A stretch of 64,000 nt of DNA from Lutibacter profundi (GCF_001543325.1 NZ_CP013355.1:1270001-1334000); one strand, 5' to 3'. Shown: positions 44,456 through 54,559, numbered from the stretch's first letter. Notes: generated from the sequence alone by a model not told the origin. Numbers and translations: made by a program.

Positions 44456-45844
44456 ATGGAAAATATAAAAGCATACGTTACTCAGCACAAAGATCGGTTT
44501 ATTAATGAACTTATTGAATTGTTAAAAATACCATCAATAAGTGCTGATTCAGCCTACAGTCAAGATGTATTAAATACGGCAGATGCAGTAAAAAAAGCAC
44601 TTTTAACAGCTGGATGTGATACCGTTGAAATTTGTGAAACCCCTGGTTATCCTATTGTATACGGAGAAAAAATAATTGACAATAACTTACCTACCGTTCT
44701 TGTTTATGGGCATTATGATGTTCAACCTGCTGATCCAATTGAACTTTGGGATTCTCCTCCTTTTGAACCCGTTATTAAAAAAACTGAAATACATCCTGAT
44801 GGTGCAATTTTTGCACGTGGCTCTTGTGATGATAAAGGTCAAATGTATATGCATGTAAAAGCATTAGAGTACATGGTTAACAATAATAATTTGCCTTGTA
44901 ATGTGAAATTTATGATTGAAGGTGAAGAAGAAATAGGCTCAACAAGTTTAGCTTGGTTTGTAGAGCGTAATCAAGAAAAATTGGCTAATGATGTAATTTT
45001 AATTTCTGACACTGGTATGATTTCAAATACACAACCATCTATAACTACTGGTTTAAGAGGCTTAAGCTATGTTGAAGTTGAAGTAACAGGCCCAAATAGA
45101 GATTTACATTCTGGGCTATATGGAGGAGCTGTTGCAAACCCAATCAATATTTTAACAAAAATGATTGCTTCATTACACGATGAAAATAACCACATTACCA
45201 TTCCCGGATTTTATGATAAAGTTGAAGAATTATCAACTGAGGAAAGAGCCGAAATGGCAAAAGCTCCCTTCTCGTTAGAGGCGTATAAAAAAGCACTTGA
45301 TATTGATGAAGTTTATGGAGAAACTGGTTACACTACCAACGAACGAAATTCAATTCGACCAACCTTAGATGTTAATGGAATTTGGGGTGGATATACTGGT
45401 GAAGGTGCAAAAACGGTTATTGCAAGTAAAGCACATGCCAAAATTTCTATGCGCTTGGTTCCAAACCAAGATTGGAAAGAAATTACTGAGTTATTCACAA
45501 ACCATTTCATAAATATTGCTCCAAAAGCAGTTAAAATTAAAGTTACACCTCATCATGGTGGACAAGGTTATGTAACTCCAATCAACAATATTGGCTATAA
45601 AGCCGCAAGCAAAGCTTATGAAAAAACCTTTGGTATTACACCAATACCTCAACGATCTGGCGGTAGTATTCCTATTGTAGCCTTATTTGAAAAAGAATTA
45701 AAAAGTAAAACTATTTTAATGGGATTTGGTTTAGATAGTGATGCTATCCACTCTCCAAACGAGCATTTTGGCATTTTTAATTACTTAAAAGGAATTGAAA
45801 CAATTCCGCTATTTTTTAAGTACTTTACAGAAATGAGTAAGTAA
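44456..45844 (+). CDS. M20-family metallodipeptidase
   Basis: A 462-residue cytosolic dipeptidase of the M20/M25/M40 group. Zinc-ligand motifs are in order: GHYDVQP, ARGSCDDKGQ (bridging Asp), IEGEEEIGS (catalytic and ligand glutamates), and HSPNEHFG near the C terminus. A dimerisation insert in the middle contains the VTGPNRDLHSGLYGG substrate-binding histidine. It would cleave dipeptides like those imported by the POT carriers. Confidence 0.95.
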   Translation: MENIKAYVTQHKDRFINELIELLKIPSISADSAYSQDVLNTADAVKKALLTAGCDTVEICETPGYPIVYGEKIIDNNLPTVLVYGHYDVQPADPIELWDSPPFEPVIKKTEIHPDGAIFARGSCDDKGQMYMHVKALEYMVNNNNLPCNVKFMIEGEEEIGSTSLAWFVERNQEKLANDVILISDTGMISNTQPSITTGLRGLSYVEVEVTGPNRDLHSGLYGGAVANPINILTKMIASLHDENNHITIPGFYDKVEELSTEERAEMAKAPFSLEAYKKALDIDEVYGETGYTTNERNSIRPTLDVNGIWGGYTGEGAKTVIASKAHAKISMRLVPNQDWKEITELFTNHFINIAPKAVKIKVTPHHGGQGYVTPINNIGYKAASKAYEKTFGITPIPQRSGGSIPIVALFEKELKSKTILMGFGLDSDAIHSPNEHFGIFNYLKGIETIPLFFKYFTEMSK

Positions 45845-45896
45845 ATTTTTATTTAGAGCATAGCCAATAAATTACAAGATCCATTTATTACACACC

Positions 45897-46035
45897 AAAA
45901 AGAGGCTGTCTGAAAAGCAATTATACTTGTCATTTTGAACAAAGTGAAAAATCTCAACATCTTGATATATAAGTGTTTAATTTCAAGGAGATTCTTCATT
46001 TACATTCAGAATGACACTTTTCAGACAGCCTCTTT
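45897..46035. repeat. Palindromic-ended (MITE-like) element, copy 2
   Basis: AAAAAGAGGCTGTCTGAAAA at one end and CTTTTCAGACAGCCTCTTT at the other, so terminal inverted repeats are nearly perfect. It is the reverse complement of the 14336 element with only a few base changes. It lies between convergent genes (M20 dipeptidase and PhnA-like). Confidence 0.9.
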
Positions 46036-46053
46036 AACTTTATACTTTAAAAC

Positions 46054-46635
46054 TTATATTTTCTTCACGTATTTAGTTACAATCACAATTTGAGTAGGTC
46101 CAACTTTACCTTCAATATACTCAGCATTATCTCTGTCCAATGTAATTCTCCTCACTGCAGTTCCCTGCTTGGCAATTAGGCTAGATCCTTTTACTTTTAA
46201 ATCTTTAATAAGCACAACAGAATCTCCTGATTGTAAAACAACACCATTAACATCTCTGTGTACAATTTTATTTTCATCTTCCTCTGCTCCTTCTCCTGTT
46301 GCTTTAGCCCATTCTAAATTTTCTTTATCCAAATACAACATATCCAACAAATCTTGCGGCCAACCTTCTGCTCTTAAACGGGATAGCATTCTCCAAGCAA
46401 CCACCTGAACAGCAGTAACTTCACTCCACATACTGTCGTTTAAACAGCGCCAGTGATTTGCATCAACACTCTCAGGGTTCTCAAGTTGATCAATACACAT
46501 TTCACATGCAAAAATACTGTCATCAACCGTTCCCTTTGGAGCTGGAGGCACTTTGTAAACTCCTAATTTTTTAGTACTTCCACATAATTCACAACATCCA
46601 CCACTTCGTTTTTCTAATGTTTCATTCACACTCAT
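46054..46635 (-). CDS. PhnA/YjdM-family zinc-ribbon protein
   Basis: 193 residues from ATG 46635 (MSVNETLEKRSGG), preferred over the ATG at 46665 because it fits the family start. Two CxxC pairs form a zinc ribbon (CCELCGS and CEMCIDQ), followed by a helical segment (WSEVTAVQVVAWRMLSRL). The C-terminal PhnA domain has DVNGVVLQSGDSVVLIKDLKVKGSS. The name comes from alkylphosphonate studies but the molecular role is not established. Confidence 0.92.
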   Translation of the reverse strand: MSVNETLEKRSGGCCELCGSTKKLGVYKVPPAPKGTVDDSIFACEMCIDQLENPESVDANHWRCLNDSMWSEVTAVQVVAWRMLSRLRAEGWPQDLLDMLYLDKENLEWAKATGEGAEEDENKIVHRDVNGVVLQSGDSVVLIKDLKVKGSSLIAKQGTAVRRITLDRDNAEYIEGKVGPTQIVIVTKYVKKI

Positions 46636-46710
46636 TTTTTTGATTTTAAGATTGTAAAAGTACACTTTAAAAACAATTTTGCAAATTACCCTTTAGTACT
46701 TGTTTTTTGG

Positions 46711-46804
46711 GCGTTACTTTTTTTTTGATAACAAAAAAAGAAGTCGGGCTATTCGTTACAAATCCTCGCTATTGCTGTGGGTTTTTCACTGCTATCCCTA
46801 ACGC
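46711..46804. repeat. Inverted-repeat intergenic element (unassigned)
   Basis: Ends GCGTTA (46711) and TAACGC (46799-46804) bracket about 94 bp with GGGCTATTCGTTACAA and a TTTTTCACTGCTATCC stretch. I have seen similar-looking sequences between flavobacterial genes but cannot confirm it here. The rest of 46636-46980 shows no gene I trust. Confidence 0.35.
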
Positions 46805-46980
46805 AATTATGAACTTTAAAAAATTGAAAATGCTATAAAAATTTAGATAGCGAAAAGAGCAGCAAAAAAAAACAGACAATTCCAAACAGATATCTTTTTT
46901 AAAAAAGCCATAAAAAAATGATGAATAAAAAAATGCTCCTCTAAAAAATGGCACTAGTATTAAATTTAATTTTGAAAATC

Positions 46981-49221
46981 TTAAATAATTATTTTCCCTA
47001 GTAGTTGTTTCTCTTTAATATTATCTAAAATTAATAATTTTGTCTCTTTCGTTTCATTCGTTTTTCCATAATTTTTATATACGGTATATTTTAAAATAAC
47101 AGGGGCTTTACTTTGTTGTACTTTACTTTCAATATTAATTTGCCATTCACCCTTTGCAGCATCAATTAACAAAAATTCTTCGGTATTAAAACCTTGTGTT
47201 TTCTCTTCATACAATCGTATTTCATTTGCTAGTTTAGTATGTGACCATGAAAAAAACTTTTTTTGTGGATTTACAAATTGTAATTCAAATTCAGCTTCAT
47301 TATCATTGTATTCAAAAACAATACGAGCATCATAATCCATTTCCTTTAAATAATTATCTAAAACACCACTTATATCTAATTCTTTTTTATGTTTTAAAAG
47401 CAATCCTCTCATTTCATTTGTAACAACTTTTTGAATCCCAGAAAAATCAACTCCCAAATAACCATTATTTTGAATTTTTTTATAAATATCCAATGCTTTC
47501 TGATTATAGCCTGTTTCTTGATAAATAAGAGCTAAATCTCTATACGCTTGCGCATCTCTAGGTTTTAACTTCGCTATCTTTTCAAAAATTTGTTTGGCTA
47601 AGAAAAAATCTTGTTGTTGTTCATATTTATAAGCTATTAACCTTAAAACCTCTATATTATCTACATTAATTTCTAAACAATTTAAAAGTATTTTAGATGC
47701 TAATTCCTTGTTGCCATATTGCAATATAAAATCTGAAATATTTACAAAATACAAAGGGTTATTTAAATAATTTATACGTTGTTTTAAATAATGGGCATAA
47801 ACTTCATTTAACGTTTGAAATTCTTTTAATTCTTCAATATATTTTTCATTAACAGTGGTGCTAATCAAAGATAAATTTTCAGTAAAATCATTATTTTTTA
47901 CCAAAGCTGTATTTTCTGAATTTTTAGATTTTTTTCCTGCCAAAGAAGATTTTGTGCTAATTAAAATAACACCATTACTTCCTTCACTTCCCCATCTATT
48001 AGTTGCAGCCAATCCCTTTAATATTGTTATTTTATCTATATTATTGGGGTTAATAAAATTAGTTAATTCTGTTCCTCTACCTACTGAACTTGATCTACGT
48101 ACAGGAGTACCATCAATTATTATAAGAGGAAAAACATTTAACAAAATAGAATTTGCTCTAAATACCATTTGACTTATATCATCATTTTGTCCGTAATGTC
48201 TTACTCCTGAAAACTTTCCATGAATAGAAATATTGTCATCTCTTCCTTCTGGCAAATCGTCACCACCTATAGATTGTACTGCATAACCTAGTTTTTTCTT
48301 TGCTGTTTTTCCATAGCCTACATCTATAGTTTCTTCTTTTCTAGCTCCTTTCACAACAACCTCTTCTAACTCGTTCTCATCATTTGACAATAAAATTTCA
48401 ATAAGCGGAGATTCTCCAACTACAATTTCTTTAGTGAGCTTCCCTAAGTAACTAATTGTTAAAATATCACCTTGTTTTGCATTTATCTTAAATTCACCTT
48501 TTTCGTTTGTTATAGCACCTGCTGAGTTCCCATTAACTACAATAGTAGCTCCAACTAGCGCTCCATCTGAGCTATAAACTATTCCGCTTACTTCATCAGT
48601 GCTAACTTCTTTTGTAAATGCATTTTCTGGCTCTTTATGTGTGCTATTAATTGTTAATTCTACTTTTTTAACATCTTTAATGTTTAACATTGACAACGCT
48701 TTTTTAACATCAATTTTCCTCAAATTTATGTACTTCCCTTTTGTCAAGTGGCTTTGTTTTATTAATACTCTAAAATTTGCTTTTTCACTACTATTAATAA
48801 TGTGCGTTACCGTATTAGTATTAAGAGTAAGTCTATCTAAAGTTTCAATACCATCAGTAAATAAGAATACAATATCAGATTTTTTATGTTCTAACAACAC
48901 ATCAAAATATGCTACTCCATCATAATTTATTTTTAACAAAGTTTCTTTTAGTTGTGACCAATTAGCGTTTTCAATGGTGAAATATTTTTGCAAATCAATA
49001 CTGTTACTAAACACTATTAATTCAACTTTTGCATTTGGAACATTCTTAAAATAATTAGTTAAAAAATTTAATTCTTTTGCTACATCTTTACCTTGCATAG
49101 ACAAAGAAGAGTCCCAATAAATAGTAATTTTTTGTACTGGTAGTGTTGCATTTATATTATGCGCTTGTAATAAGGTTATTGTTAAAACATAAGATAAAAA
49201 AACGGTAATTATTTTTTTCAT
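46981..49221 (-). CDS. VWA, carboxypeptidase-like and TonB-plug domain protein with TPRs
   Basis: 746 residues. Signal peptide, then a von Willebrand A-like domain (about 30-190; IYWDSSLSMQG resembles the DxSxS metal site, FLFTDGIETLD). A CarbopepD_reg-2 Ig-like domain follows (about 207-275; VSGIVYSSDGALVGATIVV), then a TonB receptor plug region (about 285-425; GYAVQSIGGDDLPEG, IIIDGTPVRR, GLAATNRWGSEGSNGVILI). No barrel follows. Instead there are TPRs (about 490-600) and a DUF2135-like end. The plug belongs to the SusC/RagA style. Confidence 0.85.
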   Translation of the reverse strand: MKKIITVFLSYVLTITLLQAHNINATLPVQKITIYWDSSLSMQGKDVAKELNFLTNYFKNVPNAKVELIVFSNSIDLQKYFTIENANWSQLKETLLKINYDGVAYFDVLLEHKKSDIVFLFTDGIETLDRLTLNTNTVTHIINSSEKANFRVLIKQSHLTKGKYINLRKIDVKKALSMLNIKDVKKVELTINSTHKEPENAFTKEVSTDEVSGIVYSSDGALVGATIVVNGNSAGAITNEKGEFKINAKQGDILTISYLGKLTKEIVVGESPLIEILLSNDENELEEVVVKGARKEETIDVGYGKTAKKKLGYAVQSIGGDDLPEGRDDNISIHGKFSGVRHYGQNDDISQMVFRANSILLNVFPLIIIDGTPVRRSSSVGRGTELTNFINPNNIDKITILKGLAATNRWGSEGSNGVILISTKSSLAGKKSKNSENTALVKNNDFTENLSLISTTVNEKYIEELKEFQTLNEVYAHYLKQRINYLNNPLYFVNISDFILQYGNKELASKILLNCLEINVDNIEVLRLIAYKYEQQQDFFLAKQIFEKIAKLKPRDAQAYRDLALIYQETGYNQKALDIYKKIQNNGYLGVDFSGIQKVVTNEMRGLLLKHKKELDISGVLDNYLKEMDYDARIVFEYNDNEAEFELQFVNPQKKFFSWSHTKLANEIRLYEEKTQGFNTEEFLLIDAAKGEWQINIESKVQQSKAPVILKYTVYKNYGKTNETKETKLLILDNIKEKQLLGKIII

Positions 49222-49298
49222 AGCTTTTTATATTTAATTAAAGTACTAAAAATAAAGTAATTGTAAATTTCGAGTTTAAATAAACTAATGTTCGTCTG

Positions 49299-49405
49299 TT
49301 CAAGTGATTTTTCGTAATAAAATGGAGAAAAATAGTATTGAGAACCATATAAAAGTTCTATTCGCTATACTAATTCACGAACTCCTGTGGTAAAATTCAC
49401 TTGAA
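49299..49405. repeat. Inverted-repeat element with TTCAAGTGA/TCACTTGAA ends
   Basis: Perfect 9-bp end repeats TTCAAGTGA (49299) and TCACTTGAA (49397-49405) with an interior inverted pair AGTATTGAGAAC / GTTCTATTCGCTATACT. It is a candidate dispersed-repeat relic in the 368-bp gap before the S37 peptidase. Nothing else is visible in that gap. Confidence 0.5.
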
Positions 49406-49589
49406 TTGACGGTTTTTATCAAAATGCACAACGGGTTAAAAATAGGCATTATTAAATTAAAAATATAAGCGCTTCAAAAATAATACCGTGAAAAATATGA
49501 ATAGCTTTTGTAAAAAGGTTAAAGAAATTTACTGGATATTATTTTACAAAAATTGATTTTGTTAAATAGTTCATTTTATAGTTGGATTC

Positions 49590-50906
49590 TTACAAAGGAT
49601 AAATAGTAACACTATAGCCTAACCAATTTTGTAATTTATCATAAATTAATTGTTTGTCTTTAGTTGAAAAATCTTTAATTCTAGTTTTATGAGACCCTCC
49701 TTTTAATACCATTTTAAGAAAATTAACATGAGGTTTTGGATTAGGCGCGCAAGCTCCCCAAGTATCGTACTCTCCATAGATATATAAAATTTTATTTCCC
49801 TGATTTTCTACATAATCACGAACTTTTTTTATATAAGTTGAATTAAAATCTAAATCAACATTTTTAGGTGCAAAACGTAAATTTGTAGGTTCATAAACCT
49901 CTTTAATTAAATCTTTTACTGGTGTTATATCAAAACCATAAAAACCTAATTCTGTTAAATGCTGATAATATGAAGGTAATAAATCGTAATATGTTTTATC
50001 ATTATAAAAGTCTATTCCTACAATTTTATTTAAGTAATTAAATTGTTCTTTTGCTGAAGCATTTTCAACTGTAATTTCATCACATTTCCCACCCCATTGC
50101 CAAAAAGAAAATGGAAATTCTAGTACTGCATACTCTAAGGCTTCTTCAGGTGAAACCTTGGTAAAACTCATCTTATTTTCTGTTGCATATTTTAAAATTT
50201 CATTCAACACAGAGTCTCTATTTTTTAAAATTAATCGTTGAAATTGAGTAATTTTATTTCTACACTCATCACTACCAATTTTATTTATATGTTCCTGAGT
50301 TCTAATATCTTCTTGTCCGTTTATTAAAGGTGTCACATAAGGTACAGCTACGGCCACATCATAGGGGTATTTAAATTTATAAATTAGAACTGTTTCGCCT
50401 CCTTTGCTAATTCCTGTTGAAATCCATTTACTTTTATACAGTGTCTTTAGTTTTGTTACCAATTGATGGTAATCTTCAACTGCTTGGTCATTTTTTAAAT
50501 ACTTCCAAGGAATTGAATCTGGACGAGATTTACCATAAAAACGATATTCTACCTGTACCTGATTTCCTTTAAGTATTTTACTTAATTCATATGTTCTTGG
50601 GTATGCACTATAACCTTCTGTAACTAAAACAGTTGGTTTTTGAATATCAACATGTGACAAATACACATAATGTTTAAACGTTCCTACACTTATATCATTA
50701 TGATCCAATGGCTCATTTATAATTAGTTGAAATGCTTTTGTGAAGTGATCTTTCGCTTCTATTTTAGTAATTTCAGCATTTGGAAAAAGATTTTCTAATT
50801 TTTGTTGAAAAGTTAATATTTCAATAGGTTCAAGTTTTACAACTCTACAGCCAACAACCAAAAAACTTACAACAAAAAATAGGATAAGAGTTTTATAAAA
50901 CTTCAT
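49590..50906 (-). CDS. S37-type serine aminopeptidase lipoprotein
   Basis: 438 residues with lipobox FLVVGC (cysteine at about residue 20). The alpha/beta-hydrolase core has the nucleophile elbow STGISKGGETV, consistent with the PS-10/S37 (tripeptidyl-type) family. Late segments are ILYIYGEYDTWGAC for the acid region and KGGSHKTRIKDF for the histidine region. It probably acts on peptides in the periplasm or at the surface. It is followed on the same strand by the DadA-like gene but with a gap of 38 bp, so linkage to the hydroxyproline locus is possible. Confidence 0.8.
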   Translation of the reverse strand: MKFYKTLILFFVVSFLVVGCRVVKLEPIEILTFQQKLENLFPNAEITKIEAKDHFTKAFQLIINEPLDHNDISVGTFKHYVYLSHVDIQKPTVLVTEGYSAYPRTYELSKILKGNQVQVEYRFYGKSRPDSIPWKYLKNDQAVEDYHQLVTKLKTLYKSKWISTGISKGGETVLIYKFKYPYDVAVAVPYVTPLINGQEDIRTQEHINKIGSDECRNKITQFQRLILKNRDSVLNEILKYATENKMSFTKVSPEEALEYAVLEFPFSFWQWGGKCDEITVENASAKEQFNYLNKIVGIDFYNDKTYYDLLPSYYQHLTELGFYGFDITPVKDLIKEVYEPTNLRFAPKNVDLDFNSTYIKKVRDYVENQGNKILYIYGEYDTWGACAPNPKPHVNFLKMVLKGGSHKTRIKDFSTKDKQLIYDKLQNWLGYSVTIYPL

Positions 50907-50944
50907 AGTTCTTTATTAACATAAAATAATTTGTAAAACAATCT

Positions 50945-52186
50945 TTAATTAAATCTTTCCAATGAAAAAGGTTCTAAATTTAAAGATGTTTTTTTATCTG
51001 AAATAATTTCTGAAATTAATTTACCTGTTGCTTGGCCTTGACTCCAGCCCATCATTGCATGACCAGTTGCAAAATTCACATTTTTTAATGATTTTACTTT
51101 TCCTATAAAAGGTAAACCATCAGGTGATACAGGTCGGAAACCATAATCTGCATCTTTTATTTCTTCTTCTGAAATTTTAATATTCGGGTAAAATACAGTA
51201 GCATTTTTAGCTATTTGTTCTACCCTTATTTTATTAATTTTGGTATTTATTCCTGCAATTTCCATGGTTCCTCCAAAACGGGTGAACCCATCCATAGGTG
51301 AAACGGCAGTATTGAGTTCTGATAATATCGCAGGATAATTAATCCCTGTTTTTCTGTAGAGATTAATACGGTAACCTTTTCCTGCTTGTACTAAAAGTTT
51401 AACCCCTAGTTTTTTGGCAACAATAGAACTCCACGAGCCTGAAGCTACAACAAGTTCATCAAAATCAAGTTGTTGCTTATCTGTAATTAAATGTGTTATT
51501 TTTTGGCTATTTATTTCAAAATCTATCACTTTTTCGTTTAAATAAAACCGAACACCTTTTGATTTAAGGTAATAATGCATTTTTTTCATAAAATCATCTG
51601 GTGTTGTATGTGCATCATCTAAATAATAAAAAGCTCCCTCCGCTTTCATTTCCGGTTCCATCTCTTTCAATTCGCGCTTGCTAATGTGCTTTACATCAAG
51701 CCCTTGTTTTTTGGCTAAATCAGCTAAACGAGCTTCTTTATCTTCAAATTTTGAAGTTTGGTAACTCATTAACAATCCTTTTCTTTCAAATTGAAAATCA
51801 AATATGCCACTATCTTTTATTTCCTGAAAGAGATCTCTACTTAAAATTGTAAAATCTTTTATCACTGGAGCTGAAGATTTTACGTGTTTTGCTGTAGCAA
51901 ATTTATTAAAATTCCAAGCCCATCTAAATAAATCTAAATCAAAACGAGGTTTTAAATAAAATGGACTTGCTTGGTTAAACATCATTTTTATTCCAGAGGC
52001 AACCATTCCAGGCGCTGCCAAAGGGGTTACATGACTAGGTGAAATATATCCCGCGTTTACAAATGAAGCACCTGATGTTATATCAAATTGGTCAATAACT
52101 GAAACTTCATGGCCTTCTTTTAACAAATAGTAAGCAGAATTTAATCCTATAATTCCACCACCAATAATTACAACCTTTTTACTCAT
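50945..52186 (-). CDS. DadA-like FAD-dependent amino-acid dehydrogenase (probable D-hydroxyproline dehydrogenase)
   Basis: 413 residues of the DAO/DadA family. It begins VVIIGGGIIGLNSAYYLL (FAD-binding) and has SGASFVNAGYISPSH, a DadA-type segment, and ends with GHAMMGWSQGQATGKLISE. In Bacteroidota a DadA-like enzyme next to a semialdehyde dehydrogenase and a proline racemase-like epimerase serves trans-4-hydroxyproline breakdown. The epimerase beside it is a pseudogene here, so the present role may differ (for example another D-amino acid). Confidence 0.88.
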   Translation of the reverse strand: MSKKVVIIGGGIIGLNSAYYLLKEGHEVSVIDQFDITSGASFVNAGYISPSHVTPLAAPGMVASGIKMMFNQASPFYLKPRFDLDLFRWAWNFNKFATAKHVKSSAPVIKDFTILSRDLFQEIKDSGIFDFQFERKGLLMSYQTSKFEDKEARLADLAKKQGLDVKHISKRELKEMEPEMKAEGAFYYLDDAHTTPDDFMKKMHYYLKSKGVRFYLNEKVIDFEINSQKITHLITDKQQLDFDELVVASGSWSSIVAKKLGVKLLVQAGKGYRINLYRKTGINYPAILSELNTAVSPMDGFTRFGGTMEIAGINTKINKIRVEQIAKNATVFYPNIKISEEEIKDADYGFRPVSPDGLPFIGKVKSLKNVNFATGHAMMGWSQGQATGKLISEIISDKKTSLNLEPFSLERFN

Positions 52187-52198
52187 AATTTACAATAC

Positions 52199-52880
52199 TT
52201 AAAATCCATGTGCATACGAATTATCATTATCATCAATAATAATAGTATTAAATCTATATATTTTTGCCCCAACCTTGAACTGTTGGAATAATACATTGTA
52301 TACCGTTCAACTCTATTTTTTTACAATTTTACCAATAAACTTTGAACCAATAAAACTTTCATGAATATATTCTTCACTTACCTTTAAATTACTATAAAAA
52401 TACAATTGTACAATATGTGTAAAAGTTCCTCTACTACGGACAGATTAAACCATTACTTTTTCTCCTTAAAAAACGGCATTTCCTCTAGATGAAGATGAAT
52501 TAAAAAGATTTTCAGTCCACATAAGATGTAAAAACACCTATTATTTTTTTAATATTGTTTCTAATAATTTGAGGATACTAAATTAATTTAGTTGCTGTAA
52601 AATTATGAACTCGACCAAAATTTTCTTGAGAATCAATTATTGCATAATAATTTCCACCATAAGCTACACCAAAAGTAATTTCTCCTAATTCAGGGTCATA
52701 ATAGTTATTTTTTTTTAGTTAAAAACAATGCTGCATTTGATAATTTTATCCAATCTACTTTATCTTTTGTTTGCTAATATTCAACCTCAATTAATCTAGC
52801 AGATGCTTCCATTTTTACTTTCCATAGTATTTTAGAAATTCTTAAATCAACAAGTATATGCATCTATGCATGAAAAAATG
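52199..52880 (-). pseudogene. Decayed proline racemase / 4-hydroxyproline 2-epimerase
   Basis: Between the DadA-like and dehydrogenase genes the reverse strand gives pieces of a proline racemase-family enzyme interrupted by stops and shifts. N-terminal CIDAYTC (near 52870) matches the CIDAHTC start motif. A middle piece reads GEITFGVAYGGNYYAIIDSQ (the AYGGNFYAIVD motif), then HESFIGSKFIGKIV (the HESI-GS region) and the end FNTIIIDDNDNSYAHGF before a stop at 52199. About 300 bp of the catalytic-Cys region after CIDAYTC is missing, and the CGTGTSA segment is damaged (VRSRGTFTH). The gene is dead. It explains this otherwise empty gap. Confidence 0.85.
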
Positions 52881-52893
52881 TTTCTACTCCTTT

Positions 52894-54480
52894 TTAGGAT
52901 ATACTATCTTTAGTTAATTTACCATCTACCAAACGTAAAATTCCCAAAGGGTTTTCATTTTTTAGCTCATTTGGAAGTAATTCATTTGGCCAACTCTGAA
53001 AACTAAAAGGACGAACCCAACGTTTAATTGAATGAATACCAACTGCTGTAAATCTACTATCTGTTGAGGCAGGGTAAGGACCTCCATGCACCATTGAAGG
53101 GCAAACTTCAACTCCTGTTGGAACTCCATTAAAAATAATACGCCCCACTCTATTTTGAAGTTCACTTACAATAGCTGGATAATTTTTAATTTCATTATTT
53201 TCAGATAAAATGGTTCCTGTTAACTGTCCTTCCAATTTTGAAATTATTACTTCTAGTTGTTGTATATTTTCACATTGAACAACCATTGAAAATGGGCCAA
53301 ATACTTCTTGATGTAATGTGGTATTTGTCAAAAAAGTTGCTCCTTCAACTGTTGTAATTATCTGCCTACCAAAATTTTTTGACACCTCATTATTTATTGT
53401 TGCTGTAGTTTGTAATCCATGTTGTGCTATCATTTTTGCTTTGTTACTTTCATAAGCTCCAATAATATTTGGATGCAACATACATGAAGGTTCTATTTTT
53501 ACAATTTCTTTAGATAATGTTTTTATGAAATTAGACAAGCTATCTCCTTTTACCCCTAAAATTAGCCCTGGATTTGTGCAAAATTGCCCTGAACCAAGCG
53601 TTATAGAATTTGCATAAATTTTAGCCCATTTTTTTCCTTCATTTTTAATTGCATTTGGTAAAATTATAACAGGGTTTATACTGCCCATCTCAGCAAAAAC
53701 AGGAATTGGCTCTTTCCGTTTTGCTGCCATATCATACAATGCCCTACCACCATTAATGCTACCTGTAAATCCAACTGCTTTTATCTGTGGGTGCTTAACT
53801 AATATCTCTCCTATTTCAATTCCACTACTGTTTAAATTAGAAAACACTCCATTTGGCATTGCTGTTTTTTCAGCAGCTTTAATAATTGCAGATGCTACTA
53901 ATTCTCCTGTACCGGCATGCATTGGATGTGATTTTACAACTACAGGACAACCTGCAGCAAATGCGGCAGCAGTATCACCTCCAGCGGTTGAATATGCTAA
54001 TGGAAAATTACTTGCTCCAAAAACTACGATTGGGCCTAATGGAACATCCATTTTACGAATATCAACCTTTGGAATTGGGAGCCTGTTTGGTTGAGCTGTA
54101 TCAATAGTTGCTTCAACCCAAGAACCTTCTTTTACTAAATTTGCGAAAGCGCGTAATTGAAAAAGAGTTCTTCCTCGCTCACCAATTGCTCTTCCTTCTG
54201 GCAATCCTGTTTCTGAACAATATGTTTGTATTAGTTCATCACCTAATGCTTCAATTTCAGTTGCTATTTCATTTAAAAATTCACTTTTTTTAGTACCTGA
54301 AGTTGTTCTAAAAATTTTGAAAGCTTTGGTGGCTAATTCTACTGCTTTTTCAATTTCAATTGTAGAAGCTTCTGAATAAATTATTTCATTTTCGGCATTT
54401 GTTTGTGGATTAAATGTTTTAAATGTTACATTTCCTATTGAAGATAAAACATTTCCTATGTAATTCTTTCCTGTAATCAT
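52894..54480 (-). CDS. 2,5-dioxovalerate (alpha-ketoglutarate semialdehyde) dehydrogenase
   Basis: 528 residues, intact. The aldehyde dehydrogenase fold shows VFGASNFPLAYSTAGGDTAAA (cofactor site), VVVKSHPMHAGTGE, AEMGSINPVI with the active-site glutamate and SGQFCTNPGL with the catalytic cysteine. The phrase VEVCPSMVHGGPYPASTD and the ending WPNELLPNEL are typical of KGSADH-type enzymes that finish hydroxyproline or sugar-acid breakdown to 2-oxoglutarate. The flanking epimerase and deaminase are broken. Confidence 0.93.
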   Translation of the reverse strand: MITGKNYIGNVLSSIGNVTFKTFNPQTNAENEIIYSEASTIEIEKAVELATKAFKIFRTTSGTKKSEFLNEIATEIEALGDELIQTYCSETGLPEGRAIGERGRTLFQLRAFANLVKEGSWVEATIDTAQPNRLPIPKVDIRKMDVPLGPIVVFGASNFPLAYSTAGGDTAAAFAAGCPVVVKSHPMHAGTGELVASAIIKAAEKTAMPNGVFSNLNSSGIEIGEILVKHPQIKAVGFTGSINGGRALYDMAAKRKEPIPVFAEMGSINPVIILPNAIKNEGKKWAKIYANSITLGSGQFCTNPGLILGVKGDSLSNFIKTLSKEIVKIEPSCMLHPNIIGAYESNKAKMIAQHGLQTTATINNEVSKNFGRQIITTVEGATFLTNTTLHQEVFGPFSMVVQCENIQQLEVIISKLEGQLTGTILSENNEIKNYPAIVSELQNRVGRIIFNGVPTGVEVCPSMVHGGPYPASTDSRFTAVGIHSIKRWVRPFSFQSWPNELLPNELKNENPLGILRLVDGKLTKDSIS

Positions 54481-54559
54481 TTAGGTCATTTTTTAATTAT
54501 TAATTTTAATTATTCCGAAATTAATAGTGTAAACGCTTCTGATTACACTCGAATTAATT

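Noticed and set aside
46769-46954. 61-codon reverse frame
   Set aside because: Low-complexity F/S/Y-rich sequence in an intergenic repeat region with no start context.
46981-49221. SusC/SusD polysaccharide-utilisation locus
   Set aside because: There is no barrel, no SusD partner and no glycoside hydrolase nearby.
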